From NCBI GenBank assembly GCA_964637445.1, contig CAZWWS010000028.1, positions 1-32,092 on the forward strand: a stretch of DNA of 32,092 nt, given 5' to 3'. Origin of the DNA: M3 sp964637445. Its GTDB lineage: Bacteria > Bacteroidota > Bacteroidia > Bacteroidales > Muribaculaceae. The stretch's first letter is position 1. Every line of letters starts with the position of its first letter. Below the pieces are notes generated by a model. It saw only the letters and a program-made list of their open reading frames with translations, searched no databases and was not told the DNA's origin. Shown here one piece after another: positions 1-8,229 of the stretch. Both the position numbers and the translations under genes were made by a program.

Positions 1-701
1 TCTTCCATGTCGGTGTTGGCTGAGCAGTGCATTGAAGCGATGCCTTCGAGGGGCTTGAAGTAGTTCATCATAGAGAACATACCTTTCTTCATTTCACCAC
101 CATACCAAGTGTTGATGATAACTTGTTCCTTAGAAGTAAGGTTGAATACTACTGCAGTTTCAGAGTTCAAGCCGAGTTCCTTGTAGTTTTCAACTTTAGC
201 CTTAGAAGCGTTGTAAACGATAAAGTCGGGTTCAAAGTCCTTGAGTTGTTCTTCGGTAGGACGGATGAACATATTCTTAACGAAGTGAGCTTGCCAAGCA
301 ACTTCAACGATGAAGCGCACCTTGAGGCAAGTTGCCATGTTGGCACCACAGAAACCATCTACTACATAGAGCTTCTTGTTAGAAAGTTCCTTAACGGCGA
401 TTTCCTTAAGAGTGTTCCAAGTTTCGGTGGTAACGGGCTTGTTGTCGTTCTTGTATTCGTCAGAAGTCCACCATACGGTATTTTCGCTGGTAGCGTCCTT
501 AACGATATATTTGTCTTTGGGAGAACGTCCGGTGTAGATGCCGGTCATCACGTTTACGGTGTCGAGTTCTGTTGCTTGACCCTTTTCGTAGCCTTCGAGG
601 CAAGAGCAAGTTTCATCTTTGTAGAGCTGTTCGTAAGAGGGATTGTAGATCACCTCGGTAGTACCGGTAATACCGTACTTGGTTAAATCGATTTTACTCA
701 T
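1..701 (-). CDS. pckA: Phosphoenolpyruvate carboxykinase (ATP), 5' part only
   Basis: This is the first 233 codons of ATP-dependent PEP carboxykinase, which interconverts oxaloacetate plus ATP with PEP, CO2 and ADP in the cytosol. Bacteroidales use it mainly to fix CO2 towards fumarate/succinate. Translating the minus strand from the ATG at 701 gives MSKIDLTKYGITGTTEV, then VNVMTGIYTGRSPKDKY, WWTSDEYKNDNKP, WQAHFVKNMFIRPTEEQ and TWYGGEMKKGMFSMMNY, all characteristic of bacterial PckA. The family is about 530-540 residues, so the C-terminal half, including the ATP-binding P-loop region, lies beyond base 1. A Bacteroidota-type promoter lies about 70 nt upstream. Recognition is by motif and sequence memory, not a search. 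Confidence 0.96.
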   Translation of the reverse strand, partial: MSKIDLTKYGITGTTEVIYNPSYEQLYKDETCSCLEGYEKGQATELDTVNVMTGIYTGRSPKDKYIVKDATSENTVWWTSDEYKNDNKPVTTETWNTLKEIAVKELSNKKLYVVDGFCGANMATCLKVRFIVEVAWQAHFVKNMFIRPTEEQLKDFEPDFIVYNASKAKVENYKELGLNSETAVVFNLTSKEQVIINTWYGGEMKKGMFSMMNYFKPLEGIASMHCSANTDME

Positions 702-771
702 TTTATAAGACTTTGATTATAAGTGATAAATAATAATATACTTGTTATTAGTTGACCTTAGAAATCAGGTG

Positions 772-804
772 CAAAGTTAGTTATTTTTTTGTGGAATAAC
801 GAAA
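772..804 (-). promoter_or_regulatory. Promoter of pckA (Bacteroidota -33/-7 type)
   Basis: On the minus strand TAACTTTG (779-772) matches the -7 consensus TAnnTTTG. A TTTCG at 804-800 sits 20 nt upstream, a near match to the -33 TTTTG element. The resulting leader before the pckA ATG at 701 would be roughly 67 nt. Confidence 0.6.
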
Positions 805-846
805 TTATTAAAGAAAAAATTCAGTATTAAAAATTTTTATGACTTA

Positions 847-896
847 ATCGACGTTTTGCCATGAATATTCATGTGATTATCGACATTTTGTTATGA
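847..896. repeat. Short direct repeat around a palindrome, 3' of folK
   Basis: Two 18-nt copies of ATCGACRTTTTGYYATGA occur at 847-864 and 879-896, with three differences. The perfect 14-bp palindrome CATGAATATTCATG (860-873) overlaps the end of the first copy. The second copy runs into the last codons of folK. No T-rich terminator tail follows, so the function is unknown. Confidence 0.4.
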
Positions 897-1367
897 TTGT
901 TGGTTCAAAGCGAGAAAAAGTTCAGCAGCAGAGGCTTTCAATCGAGGATGACGCCAATTCGGGGCTAAAAATGCCATTGGCTCTATCATAAATCGTCGTA
1001 GATGCATGCGCGGATGAGGCAGCGTCAGTTCGGGATGCCCGTATGTAAGCTCATCGATGGCGATGAGGTCGATGTCTATCGGGCGGTCGATGTATTCGCC
1101 TTTGGCATTGCGGTGGGGCTGCGAGGAGATGCTGCGTTCTATCTGCCGGAGTGAGCGTAGCAGACGGAGCGGGTCGATGTCGGTGTCGATTGCTATGCCG
1201 AGATTGAGGTAGGGGTTGGGAGATTCATATCCCCATGGCTCTGACTCCACGATGGGTGCACGGCGCGCCGACGCTCCGCATAAATGCTCGATATGGGCGA
1301 CCGCACTCTCTATCAGAGTTGTGCGATCACCCATATTTGAGCCTATGTTGATATATGCCGTCGGCAT
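891..1367 (-). CDS. folK: 2-amino-4-hydroxy-6-hydroxymethyldihydropteridine pyrophosphokinase
   Basis: FolK transfers pyrophosphate from ATP to 6-hydroxymethyl-7,8-dihydropterin, the step before dihydropteroate synthase in folate synthesis (cytosolic). The 158-residue product has the family's usual length. It shows the N-terminal INIGSNMGDR, the PYLNLGIAI strand, the signature RPIDIDLIAID with its metal-binding aspartates, and LPHPRMHLRRFMIEPM near the end. It starts 8 nt after the infB stop codon on the same strand, so it is probably the last gene of the rimP-nusA-infB transcript. That linkage has no obvious functional logic beyond shared growth-linked expression. Confidence 0.95.
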   Translation of the reverse strand: MPTAYINIGSNMGDRTTLIESAVAHIEHLCGASARRAPIVESEPWGYESPNPYLNLGIAIDTDIDPLRLLRSLRQIERSISSQPHRNAKGEYIDRPIDIDLIAIDELTYGHPELTLPHPRMHLRRFMIEPMAFLAPNWRHPRLKASAAELFLALNQQS

Positions 1368-1375
1368 TTATCTTG

Positions 1376-4159
1376 TTAGAGTGATTTCTTTACTTCGACT
1401 TCTTCGAATGCTTCGATGATATCGCCTTCGGTGATGTCGTTATAGCCGGCGATGTTCAATCCGCAGTCGTAGCCGGTGAGCACTTCTTTTACATCGTCTT
1501 TGAAACGCTTGAGCGAACCGAGTTCTCCGGTGTAGCGTACGATGCCGTCGCGAATCACGCGCACCTTGCACGAACGCTTGATTTTTCCTTCGCGCACGAT
1601 AGCTCCGGCGATTGTGCCGACCTTGGAAATCTTGTAGGTCTGAAGTACTTCGGCCGTACCGGTGACTTCTTCCTTAAGCTCGGGAGCGAGCATACCTTCC
1701 ATAGCGTCTTTGACCTCTTCGATGGCTTGGTAGATGACTGAGTAGAGGCGTATTTCCACTCCATCACGCTCGGCCGCACGGCGAGCTGCTTGCGAGGGAC
1801 GCACTTGGAAGCCGATGATGATGGCGTCGGAAGCCGCTGCAAGGGTGACATCGCTTTCGGAGATGGCTCCGACGGCTTTGTGAATGACGTTGACTTGTAC
1901 CTCTTCGGTCGACAATTTGATGAGCGAATCGGAGAGTGCTTCGATAGAGCCGTCCACGTCGCCTTTGACGATGATGTTGAGCTCGTGGAAGTTGCCGATG
2001 GCACGACGACGGGCGATCTCTTCGAGGCTGAGGCGCTTGTTGGTGCGCAATCCGAGTTCGCGCTGGAGCTGTTCGCGCTTGTTGGCGATTTCGCGCGCTT
2101 CTTGCTCTGAATCCATTACGTTGAATGTGTCGCCTGCGGTTGGCGCGCCATTAAGACCGAGAATAAGAGCCGGAGTGGCGGGACCTGCTTCTTTGATGCG
2201 CTGGTTGCGCTCGTTGAACATGGCCTTTACCTTACCGAAGTGTGTACCGGCAAGAATGGTGTCGCCTACATGGAGAGTCCCGTTCTGAACTAGTACCGTA
2301 GCCACATATCCGCGACCTTTGTCGAGCGATGATTCGATGATTGAACCTGTCGCTTTGCGGTCGGGGTTGGCCTTGAGGTCGAGCATTTCGGCTTCGAGGA
2401 GCACCTTTTCCATCAATTCTTCTACGCCGAGACCTTTCTTGGCGGAGATGTCTTGCGATTGATATTTACCACCCCAATCCTCTACGAGATAGTTCATCGC
2501 AGCAAGTTCTTCCTTGATCTTGTCGGGGTTGGCGTGAGGCTTATCTATTTTGTTGATTGCAAATACGATGGGTACACCGGCTGCCGAAGCGTGGTTGATG
2601 GCTTCGACAGTCTGGGGCATCACACTGTCGTCGGCTGCGACGATGATGATACAGAGGTCGGTCACCTTGGCACCGCGTGCGCGCATCGCCGTAAAGGCTT
2701 CGTGACCGGGGGTGTCGAGGAATGTGATGCGACGTCCGTCTTTCAATTTTACATTGTAAGCACCGATGTGCTGGGTGATACCTCCGGCTTCGCCTGCGAT
2801 AACGTTGGCGTTGCGGATGTAGTCGAGAAGCGAGGTCTTACCATGGTCTACGTGTCCCATCACGGTCACAATCGGTGGACGTGAAGTGAGGTCTTCTTCG
2901 CTGTCTTCCTCTTGGTTGATGGCTTCTACCACTTCGGCCGATACATATTCGGTCTTGAATCCGAACTCATCGGCTACGATGTTGATGGTTTCTGCATCAA
3001 GGCGTTGGTTGATAGATACCATCACGCCGAGGTTCATACAGGTGGCGATGACGTTGTTGATGGGCACGTCCATCATCATGGCGAGGTCGTTGGCTGTTAC
3101 AAACTCGGTGAGCTTGAGCACTTTGCTTTCTGCTTCTTCGAGTTCGGCAGCTTCGCGCTCGCGATTTCTAAACTCTTCGCGCTTTTCCTTACGCCACTTT
3201 GCGCCTTTCTTCTGAGGTTTGTTGGTGAGGCGGGCGAGAGTTTCTTTTATCTGCTTTTGTACGTCCTCTTCGTTTACTTCATTGTGGAGCGGACGTTTTG
3301 GTTTAGCTTCTTTTTGTTGCTTTTCGGGGCGACGATGCTCGTTGCGCTGAGAGTGATTTCCGCCATTGTTCTTGTTGTCTTGCATAGCGGTCTTTTCGAT
3401 ATCGACTTTTTCTTTGCCGATACGTTTACGCTTTTTGCGGTCGCCCGACGACTGTCCGCCCTGTTGCGCGTTGCCTCCGTTGGCTGCACGTTCCTTAGCT
3501 ATACGCTCGTTGCGCTTTTCGGCTTGGGTCTTTTTCTTGGGACGAGTAGACTGATTGATTGCCGAAAGGTCGATTTTGCCAATTACGTTCAAAGTAGGAC
3601 CTTGCGGACGTGAGCCGGTAGTGAAGATTTCTTCTTTCTTTTCGGTTTCTATCGGAGTGATTACGGGGCCGGTCGCCGGAGCTGCTGCCGGTTCCGGCTT
3701 CTTTTCAGCTTCGGGTTTGGGGTCTGCTTTAATCGGTTGTTCCGCTGCTTTCGGTTCGGCAGGTTTTGCCGGTTCTGCGATTTTAGGGGCAACCGGGGCT
3801 TCTTTTTTCTCCGGTTGCAGATTCGCAGCTTTGGGGCGTCCGATATTGTCGAGGTTGATTTTGCCAACGACAACCGGTTTGGCAGTTTGTTCGACTTCTA
3901 CCTTTATTTCTTCAACTGCCGGTTTAGCAGTCTCTTTGTTGGCTTTTTTGATGGTTTGGCGTTCAGAAGCGAATTGCTCCGACTTGTTTTTCAAGTCTTT
4001 ATCATTCTTAAACTGCGCCACAAGGAGGTCGTAGACATTGTCGTCGATGCGCGCATTAGGGTTGTCGTCGACGGTAATGTCTTTAGAGCGCAGGAAGTCG
4101 ATGATTTTAGGCAATCCTACGTTAAGATCTTTTGCTACTTTACTTATTTTTTTCGCCAT
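1376..4159 (-). CDS. infB: Translation initiation factor IF-2
   Basis: IF-2 is the GTPase that places initiator tRNA on the 30S subunit and promotes subunit joining. The 927-residue product begins with the IF2_N domain (MAKKISKVAKDLNVGLPKI). A long Lys/Glu/Pro/Ala-rich linker (about residues 60-330) follows, then a second IF2_N-like segment. The G domain has the P-loop GHVDHGKT at residues 435-442, DTPGHEAF near 481 and NKID near 533. Domains II, III and the C-terminal fMet-tRNA-binding domain follow. Length and order fit Bacteroidota IF-2. It follows nusA by 69 nt, the conserved nusA-infB order. Many overlapping frames in the low-complexity linker are artefacts. Confidence 0.98.
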   Translation of the reverse strand: MAKKISKVAKDLNVGLPKIIDFLRSKDITVDDNPNARIDDNVYDLLVAQFKNDKDLKNKSEQFASERQTIKKANKETAKPAVEEIKVEVEQTAKPVVVGKINLDNIGRPKAANLQPEKKEAPVAPKIAEPAKPAEPKAAEQPIKADPKPEAEKKPEPAAAPATGPVITPIETEKKEEIFTTGSRPQGPTLNVIGKIDLSAINQSTRPKKKTQAEKRNERIAKERAANGGNAQQGGQSSGDRKKRKRIGKEKVDIEKTAMQDNKNNGGNHSQRNEHRRPEKQQKEAKPKRPLHNEVNEEDVQKQIKETLARLTNKPQKKGAKWRKEKREEFRNREREAAELEEAESKVLKLTEFVTANDLAMMMDVPINNVIATCMNLGVMVSINQRLDAETINIVADEFGFKTEYVSAEVVEAINQEEDSEEDLTSRPPIVTVMGHVDHGKTSLLDYIRNANVIAGEAGGITQHIGAYNVKLKDGRRITFLDTPGHEAFTAMRARGAKVTDLCIIIVAADDSVMPQTVEAINHASAAGVPIVFAINKIDKPHANPDKIKEELAAMNYLVEDWGGKYQSQDISAKKGLGVEELMEKVLLEAEMLDLKANPDRKATGSIIESSLDKGRGYVATVLVQNGTLHVGDTILAGTHFGKVKAMFNERNQRIKEAGPATPALILGLNGAPTAGDTFNVMDSEQEAREIANKREQLQRELGLRTNKRLSLEEIARRRAIGNFHELNIIVKGDVDGSIEALSDSLIKLSTEEVQVNVIHKAVGAISESDVTLAAASDAIIIGFQVRPSQAARRAAERDGVEIRLYSVIYQAIEEVKDAMEGMLAPELKEEVTGTAEVLQTYKISKVGTIAGAIVREGKIKRSCKVRVIRDGIVRYTGELGSLKRFKDDVKEVLTGYDCGLNIAGYNDITEGDIIEAFEEVEVKKSL

Positions 4160-4228
4160 ATTCTGTTTTAAGTGTTTTTTTATTTTTATGGAGGAGAGGT
4201 GTTCTATAAGAGGATTGAGCGCGAAGGC

Positions 4229-5482
4229 TTAATCTTCAAATTCGGCTTTGAGTACTTCGAGCACGTGGTCTACAGTGTCCTCTTCGAGGTCGGCTTTGTC
4301 GATGAGGACGTCGCGAGGAGTTTCGAGTACGGCCTTGGCGGTAACGCAACCGATGCTCTTGAGTACGTCGATGATCCATTCGTCGATTTCGTCCTTGAAT
4401 TCATCCAAGTAGATGTCGTCGTCGGTTTCGCCGGTTTCGCGATATACGTCGATGATATAGCCGGTGAGCATCGATGCCAACTTGATGTTCAAACCGCCCT
4501 TACCGATTGCCAATGATACTTCGTCGGGACGAAGGAATACTTCGGCTTTCTTCTCTTCGGTGTTGAGGCGTATCGATGATACCTTGGCGGGGCTGAGCGC
4601 GCGTTCGATAAATAGTTGCGGATTGTTGGTGTAGTTGATCACGTCGATGTTTTCGTTGCGAAGTTCGCGTACGATGCCGTGGATGCGTGAACCCTTCACT
4701 CCGACGCATGCTCCTACGGGGTCGATGCGGTCGTCGTAGCTTTCTACGGCTATCTTTGCGCGTTCGCCGGGGATACGTGCTACGGCGCGAATCACGATAA
4801 GACCATCGTGGATTTCGGGAACTTCAAGCTCGAAAAGGCGACGAAGGAAGTTTTCGTTGGTGCGCGAAACGGTGATCTTCGGGTTGTTGTTTTTGTTGTC
4901 GACGTTGGCGATCACGGCGCGAACTGTTTCGCCCTTGCGGAAGAAGTCGCCGGGTATCGACTCATTCTTTGGAAGAAGCAATTCGTTTTTGTCGTCGTCG
5001 AGAAGGAGCGTTTCCTTTGACCATGTTTGATAAACTTCGCCGGTGACGAGTTCGCCTTCAAGTTCTTTGAATTTAGCGTAGATGGCTTCTTTCTGAAGAT
5101 CGAGGATTTTAGATTGGAGAGTCTGGCGAAGGTTGAGGATGGCACGTCGACCGAAGTCGGCAAAGAAGATTTCCTTGGTGTGCTCTTCTCCGATCTCTAC
5201 ATCCGGGTCTTGGTCGGCGCGAGCATCTGAAAGACTTATTTGCAGATTGGGATTGGTCACTTCTCCATCGGGTACGACTTCGAGGTTTTGGAAAATCTGG
5301 ACGTCGCCCTTGTCGGGGTTCATGATTACGTCGAGATTTTCGTCTGAGCCAAACATTTTGGCGAGAACGTTGCGGAATGATTCTTCCAAGACGCTGATCA
5401 TTGTCGTCTTGTCGATATTTTTGAGTTCTTTAAATTCAGAAAATGTCTGCACCATGTTGATGCTTTCCTCTTTCTTAGCCAT
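4229..5482 (-). CDS. nusA: Transcription termination/antitermination factor NusA
   Basis: NusA binds RNA polymerase and nascent RNA and modulates pausing, intrinsic termination and rRNA antitermination. The 417-residue protein has the N-terminal polymerase-binding domain (FSEFKELKNIDKTTMISVLEE region) and an S1 domain around residues 145-215 (LVTGEVY...). KH domains follow, with DPVGACVGVKGSRI and VSLAIGKGGLNIKLAS. It ends in one short helix-hairpin region without the acidic repeats of the 495-residue E. coli protein, as is usual outside Gammaproteobacteria. It starts 7 nt after the rimP stop. An internal ATG ten codons in (MVQTFSEF) is an alternative start. Confidence 0.97.
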   Translation of the reverse strand: MAKKEESINMVQTFSEFKELKNIDKTTMISVLEESFRNVLAKMFGSDENLDVIMNPDKGDVQIFQNLEVVPDGEVTNPNLQISLSDARADQDPDVEIGEEHTKEIFFADFGRRAILNLRQTLQSKILDLQKEAIYAKFKELEGELVTGEVYQTWSKETLLLDDDKNELLLPKNESIPGDFFRKGETVRAVIANVDNKNNNPKITVSRTNENFLRRLFELEVPEIHDGLIVIRAVARIPGERAKIAVESYDDRIDPVGACVGVKGSRIHGIVRELRNENIDVINYTNNPQLFIERALSPAKVSSIRLNTEEKKAEVFLRPDEVSLAIGKGGLNIKLASMLTGYIIDVYRETGETDDDIYLDEFKDEIDEWIIDVLKSIGCVTAKAVLETPRDVLIDKADLEEDTVDHVLEVLKAEFED

Positions 5483-5489
5483 AGTGAGT

Positions 5490-5957
5490 TTATTTGAATT
5501 GTATTAAATATTTAACGTATTTGGTGTCGATATAATTGATTATCGTTGGTTCGGCGATTTCTACCGGACGCTTGGCTCCGGGTTCTTTCACTTTGCGGAT
5601 TACTTCGATGGTAAATGTCTCGTCGGCAACCTCGGTGAGTGTGCCTTTGAGTTTGCGTCCATCGGTGGTGAGCACTTCTACCTCGTTGCCGATATTTTTC
5701 TCGTATTGTCCTCTTACCTTAAACGGAGAGGTGAGGCCGGCAGAACCAACTTCAAGCTCGTAGTCCTCGATGTCGCGGTCGAATGCTTCCTCGATTTTGC
5801 GAGTAATTGCAGCGCAAGAGTCGATGTCGACCCCCTCGGCACTATCGATTTCTACCACAATAGAGTTGCCCGGGTTGACTTGTATGTCAACCAGAAAAAG
5901 CGAGCTGCCCTCAATGGCTGCTTCGACTACCTCGGTGAGTAATTTCTTATCTATCAT
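5490..5957 (-). CDS. rimP: Ribosome maturation factor RimP
   Basis: RimP assists late 30S subunit assembly. The 155-residue product shows the family pattern: N-terminal domain with LFLVDIQVNPGNSIVVEID, then DSCAAITRKIEEAFD, the conserved YELEVGSAGLTSPF, and a C-terminal SH3-like domain with LKGTLTEVADETFTIEV. It is the first gene of rimP-nusA-infB-folK. A promoter and a GC-rich hairpin lie in the approximately 125-nt leader upstream, which suggests control of the whole operon before translation begins. Confidence 0.95.
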   Translation of the reverse strand: MIDKKLLTEVVEAAIEGSSLFLVDIQVNPGNSIVVEIDSAEGVDIDSCAAITRKIEEAFDRDIEDYELEVGSAGLTSPFKVRGQYEKNIGNEVEVLTTDGRKLKGTLTEVADETFTIEVIRKVKEPGAKRPVEIAEPTIINYIDTKYVKYLIQFK

Positions 5958-6047
5958 TTTTTTTAATAATCGGTTGCGTTATTGCAATAATATAGCGTAC
6001 CTTCTGAATCGTCGTGACGTCGGAAGGCGCGCTTCTGAGAATAAAAG

Positions 6048-6071
6048 CGGAGGGAGCATCTGCCCCCTCCG
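6048..6071 (-). promoter_or_regulatory. Leader hairpin of the rimP-nusA-infB operon, possible attenuator
   Basis: On the minus strand CGGAGGG (6071-6065) pairs perfectly with CCCTCCG (6054-6048) across a 10-nt loop. The U-rich stretch CTTTTATTCT follows. The hairpin lies about 10 nt after the predicted start of transcription and about 90 nt before the rimP ATG. The shape is that of a weak intrinsic terminator inside a 5' leader. Whether it terminates is inference. Confidence 0.5.
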
Positions 6072-6085
6072 TCCCAATTCTATTG

Positions 6086-6117
6086 CAAAGATAGAATGTT
6101 TTTACTCTATTTCCAAA
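6086..6117 (-). promoter_or_regulatory. Promoter of rimP-nusA-infB-folK
   Basis: On the minus strand TTTG (6117-6114), a 20-nt spacer and TATCTTTG (6093-6086) match the Bacteroidota -33/-7 promoter exactly. Transcription would start near 6082, giving a leader of about 125 nt. The region 5958-6268 holds this promoter, the leader hairpin and the divergent promoter at 6205-6236. No gene was seen in it. Confidence 0.8.
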
Positions 6118-6204
6118 TTACTATATATTATATGTGTATGGTTTCAGAAAAAAAGCGGAAATATTTATATATAATTAACAATAAATAAGTGTATTTAGCG
6201 GTCA

Positions 6205-6236
6205 TTTTGCTGAATGAGAGGTGTTTTGTAACTTTG
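6205..6236 (+). promoter_or_regulatory. Promoter of the membrane protein gene at 6269
   Basis: TTTTG (6205-6209), a 19-nt spacer and TAACTTTG (6229-6236) match the -33/-7 consensus. The -7 box lies inside the reading frame that opens with GTG at 6221, so that GTG cannot be the start. The ATG at 6269 is chosen instead, giving a leader of about 28 nt. Confidence 0.8.
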
Positions 6237-6268
6237 CCAAGCGAGATTATATAGATTGTAAAAAAGAT

Positions 6269-6958
6269 ATGGATAAGAATAGAGTTAGAGAAGCTGTATG
6301 TGTGCTAATTGGGGGCTTTTTGATTGTGACCTGTCTGCTTCTTGTGATATTTGCCTATACTGTCTATGAGGAAACGCTTATTGACCGGTGGGTTCCGGTT
6401 GCAGTGTCTTTGGCAGTGGCCGTGCCGTTGGCTCCGATGGCGGGGCGGATGTGGGCAAAAGTATCGATACTGAATGTGAGATGGTTTAATATTGTGTCGG
6501 CAGTCGTGCTGGTGGGTTCATTGGTCTACTCATCAATTCTTTTGGTGAATAAGTATTGTGGAGAAGGGGATTGGCGGTATCAAGAGAGGTGTGTGATTGA
6601 AAAGAAGGAAAGGAGTACTCATAGTCGCACTCAACGTGTGGGGCGTCGTACAATACGATCGGCAGGGAGCTATTATAAATATCATTTTCGATTGCGTATG
6701 TCGGATGGTCGCGAAAAAGATGTGTCGATAAAAGCTCAAGAATATAAAAAGGCGAACGTTGGCGATACGGTGACAGTAGTATTGAAATCGGGTTATTTGG
6801 GCTATCCGGTTGTGGAGGAGGTGTTGCCGTTGCCTGAAATCGAAAAGAAACGACCAATTCGACAAACGCCATATCGCATGAAGATTCAATCGATAAAATC
6901 GCATGTCGATAGTGTGGTCGGTTCGGTGGGCGAAGTGATACAAAAAGTGAAAAAGTAG
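6269..6958 (+). CDS. Membrane protein of unknown function (DUF3592-like layout)
   Basis: I do not recognise this 229-residue protein. Three hydrophobic segments (about residues 9-31, 41-58 and 72-93) lie in the first 95 residues. A polar, basic C-terminal domain of about 130 residues follows, with an Arg/Ser-rich stretch (KKERSTHSRTQRVGRRTIRS) and a strand-rich part ending in GDTVTVVLKSGYLGYPVVEE. That plan resembles DUF3592-type proteins, but no firm motif supports it. The start is fixed by the promoter, whose -7 box ends at 6236. It is divergent from the rimP operon and 135 nt ahead of pdxA, with no functional link visible. Confidence 0.75.
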   Translation: MDKNRVREAVCVLIGGFLIVTCLLLVIFAYTVYEETLIDRWVPVAVSLAVAVPLAPMAGRMWAKVSILNVRWFNIVSAVVLVGSLVYSSILLVNKYCGEGDWRYQERCVIEKKERSTHSRTQRVGRRTIRSAGSYYKYHFRLRMSDGREKDVSIKAQEYKKANVGDTVTVVLKSGYLGYPVVEEVLPLPEIEKKRPIRQTPYRMKIQSIKSHVDSVVGSVGEVIQKVKK

Positions 6959-7093
6959 GGGTAAATTGCGCGAATGTGGTGAAAAATGAGTAACTTAGCC
7001 GATTATTTGCGGTGAGGCGTATGGAAAGACCTTGCTCGCTGATGGACAAGTGGCTGATGCAATGTGTGTTAGCTGCGGTAATGTGTGTTAATT

Positions 7094-8197
7094 ATGAAAG
7101 AAAATAAAAAACTGCGTGTGGGTATTTCCCATGGCGATATAAATGGCATAGGCTACGAAGTGATACTTAAGGCTCTCGAAGATAATCGTATTCTTGAGCT
7201 TTGTACGCCTATAATATATGGCTCGGCAAAGATTGCCGCTTACTATCGTAAGTCTCTTGGGCTGCAAACACCATCGTTTTATCAAGCTGCGTCTGTGTCC
7301 GAGGTAAAGGATGGCGACTACAATATCATAAACGTAGTTCCTGAAGATACTAAGGTGGAGCCGGGGACGTCGACACAGGTTGCCGGACAAGCTGCTTTTG
7401 CTGCTTTGGAAGCGGTGGTGGCCGATCTTCGCAATGGCGACATCGATGTGCTTGTCACTGCGCCAATTAATAAGCACAATATACAGAGCGAGACATTCTC
7501 TTTCCCGGGACATACTGAGTATCTTGAGGCGTCGATTGGCGATGGCGACAAGTCGCTTATGATACTTTGTAACGACCGTGTGAGAGTGGCATTAGTCACT
7601 ACTCACATGCCGATAAATAAAGTGTCGGAATCGATAACCAAAGAGGCGATCGTCGAAAAATTAACGATATTCAATCGCTCGTTGATAAAGGATTTTGGGA
7701 TTGTGGCTCCGCGTATTGCAGTGTTGTCGCTCAACCCTCATGCCGGCGAAAACGGATTGCTCGGCAAGGAGGAGAACGATACGATAATTCCGGCTATTGA
7801 GGAGGCTCGCAATAATAAGATACTTTGTTTCGGCCCTTATGCTGCCGATGGATTGTTTGGTAGCGGGCAATACGATAAATTTGATGGTATATTGGCAATG
7901 TATCACGACCAGGGGCTTGCTCCGTTCAAGACGATTGCCATGACCGATGGTATAAATTTTACCGCCGGGCTTCCGATGGTGCGCACTTCGCCCGATCATG
8001 GTACCGGTTACGACATTGCCGGCAAGGGTGAGGCTGATCCTGAGTCGATGCGCTGTGCGATATATCATGCTATCGACATTTATCGAAATCGCTGTCGCGA
8101 TGCGCAGATGCGTCGCAATCCGCTCCGCCGTCAATATTTCGACAAGAGCAACGACAATGTGGTGCTCGACTTGACTAAAGACGATGCTGCCGACTAA
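7094..8197 (+). CDS. pdxA: 4-hydroxythreonine-4-phosphate dehydrogenase PdxA
   Basis: PdxA oxidises 4-phosphohydroxy-L-threonine with NAD in the DXP-dependent pyridoxal phosphate pathway. The 367-residue product shows GISHGDINGIGYEVI, PGHTEYLEAS, LNPHAGENG, FDGILAMYHDQGLAPFKT and RTSPDHGTGYDIAG. The three metal-binding histidines are H171, H216 and H271. Their spacing (45 and 55) equals that of the E. coli metal histidines H166, H211 and H266. The ATG at 7094 is preferred over an in-frame GTG at 7085, which adds only three residues. A weak promoter-like TAACTTAG lies at 6991-6998. The nucleotidyltransferase gene begins 32 nt downstream and may be co-transcribed, although the pathways differ. 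Confidence 0.96.
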   Translation: MKENKKLRVGISHGDINGIGYEVILKALEDNRILELCTPIIYGSAKIAAYYRKSLGLQTPSFYQAASVSEVKDGDYNIINVVPEDTKVEPGTSTQVAGQAAFAALEAVVADLRNGDIDVLVTAPINKHNIQSETFSFPGHTEYLEASIGDGDKSLMILCNDRVRVALVTTHMPINKVSESITKEAIVEKLTIFNRSLIKDFGIVAPRIAVLSLNPHAGENGLLGKEENDTIIPAIEEARNNKILCFGPYAADGLFGSGQYDKFDGILAMYHDQGLAPFKTIAMTDGINFTAGLPMVRTSPDHGTGYDIAGKGEADPESMRCAIYHAIDIYRNRCRDAQMRRNPLRRQYFDKSNDNVVLDLTKDDAAD

Positions 8198-8229
8198 TTC
8201 AAGACTTAACCAATAATCACGATATAGCA

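Noticed and set aside
123..686. 187-residue open frame on the plus strand
   Set aside because: It lies fully antisense to pckA, whose minus-strand translation matches a known enzyme throughout.
2912..3613. Long plus-strand frame of 233 codons
   Set aside because: Antisense to infB over its low-complexity linker; the hydrophobic, Phe-rich product is what a Lys/Glu-rich gene gives on the other strand.
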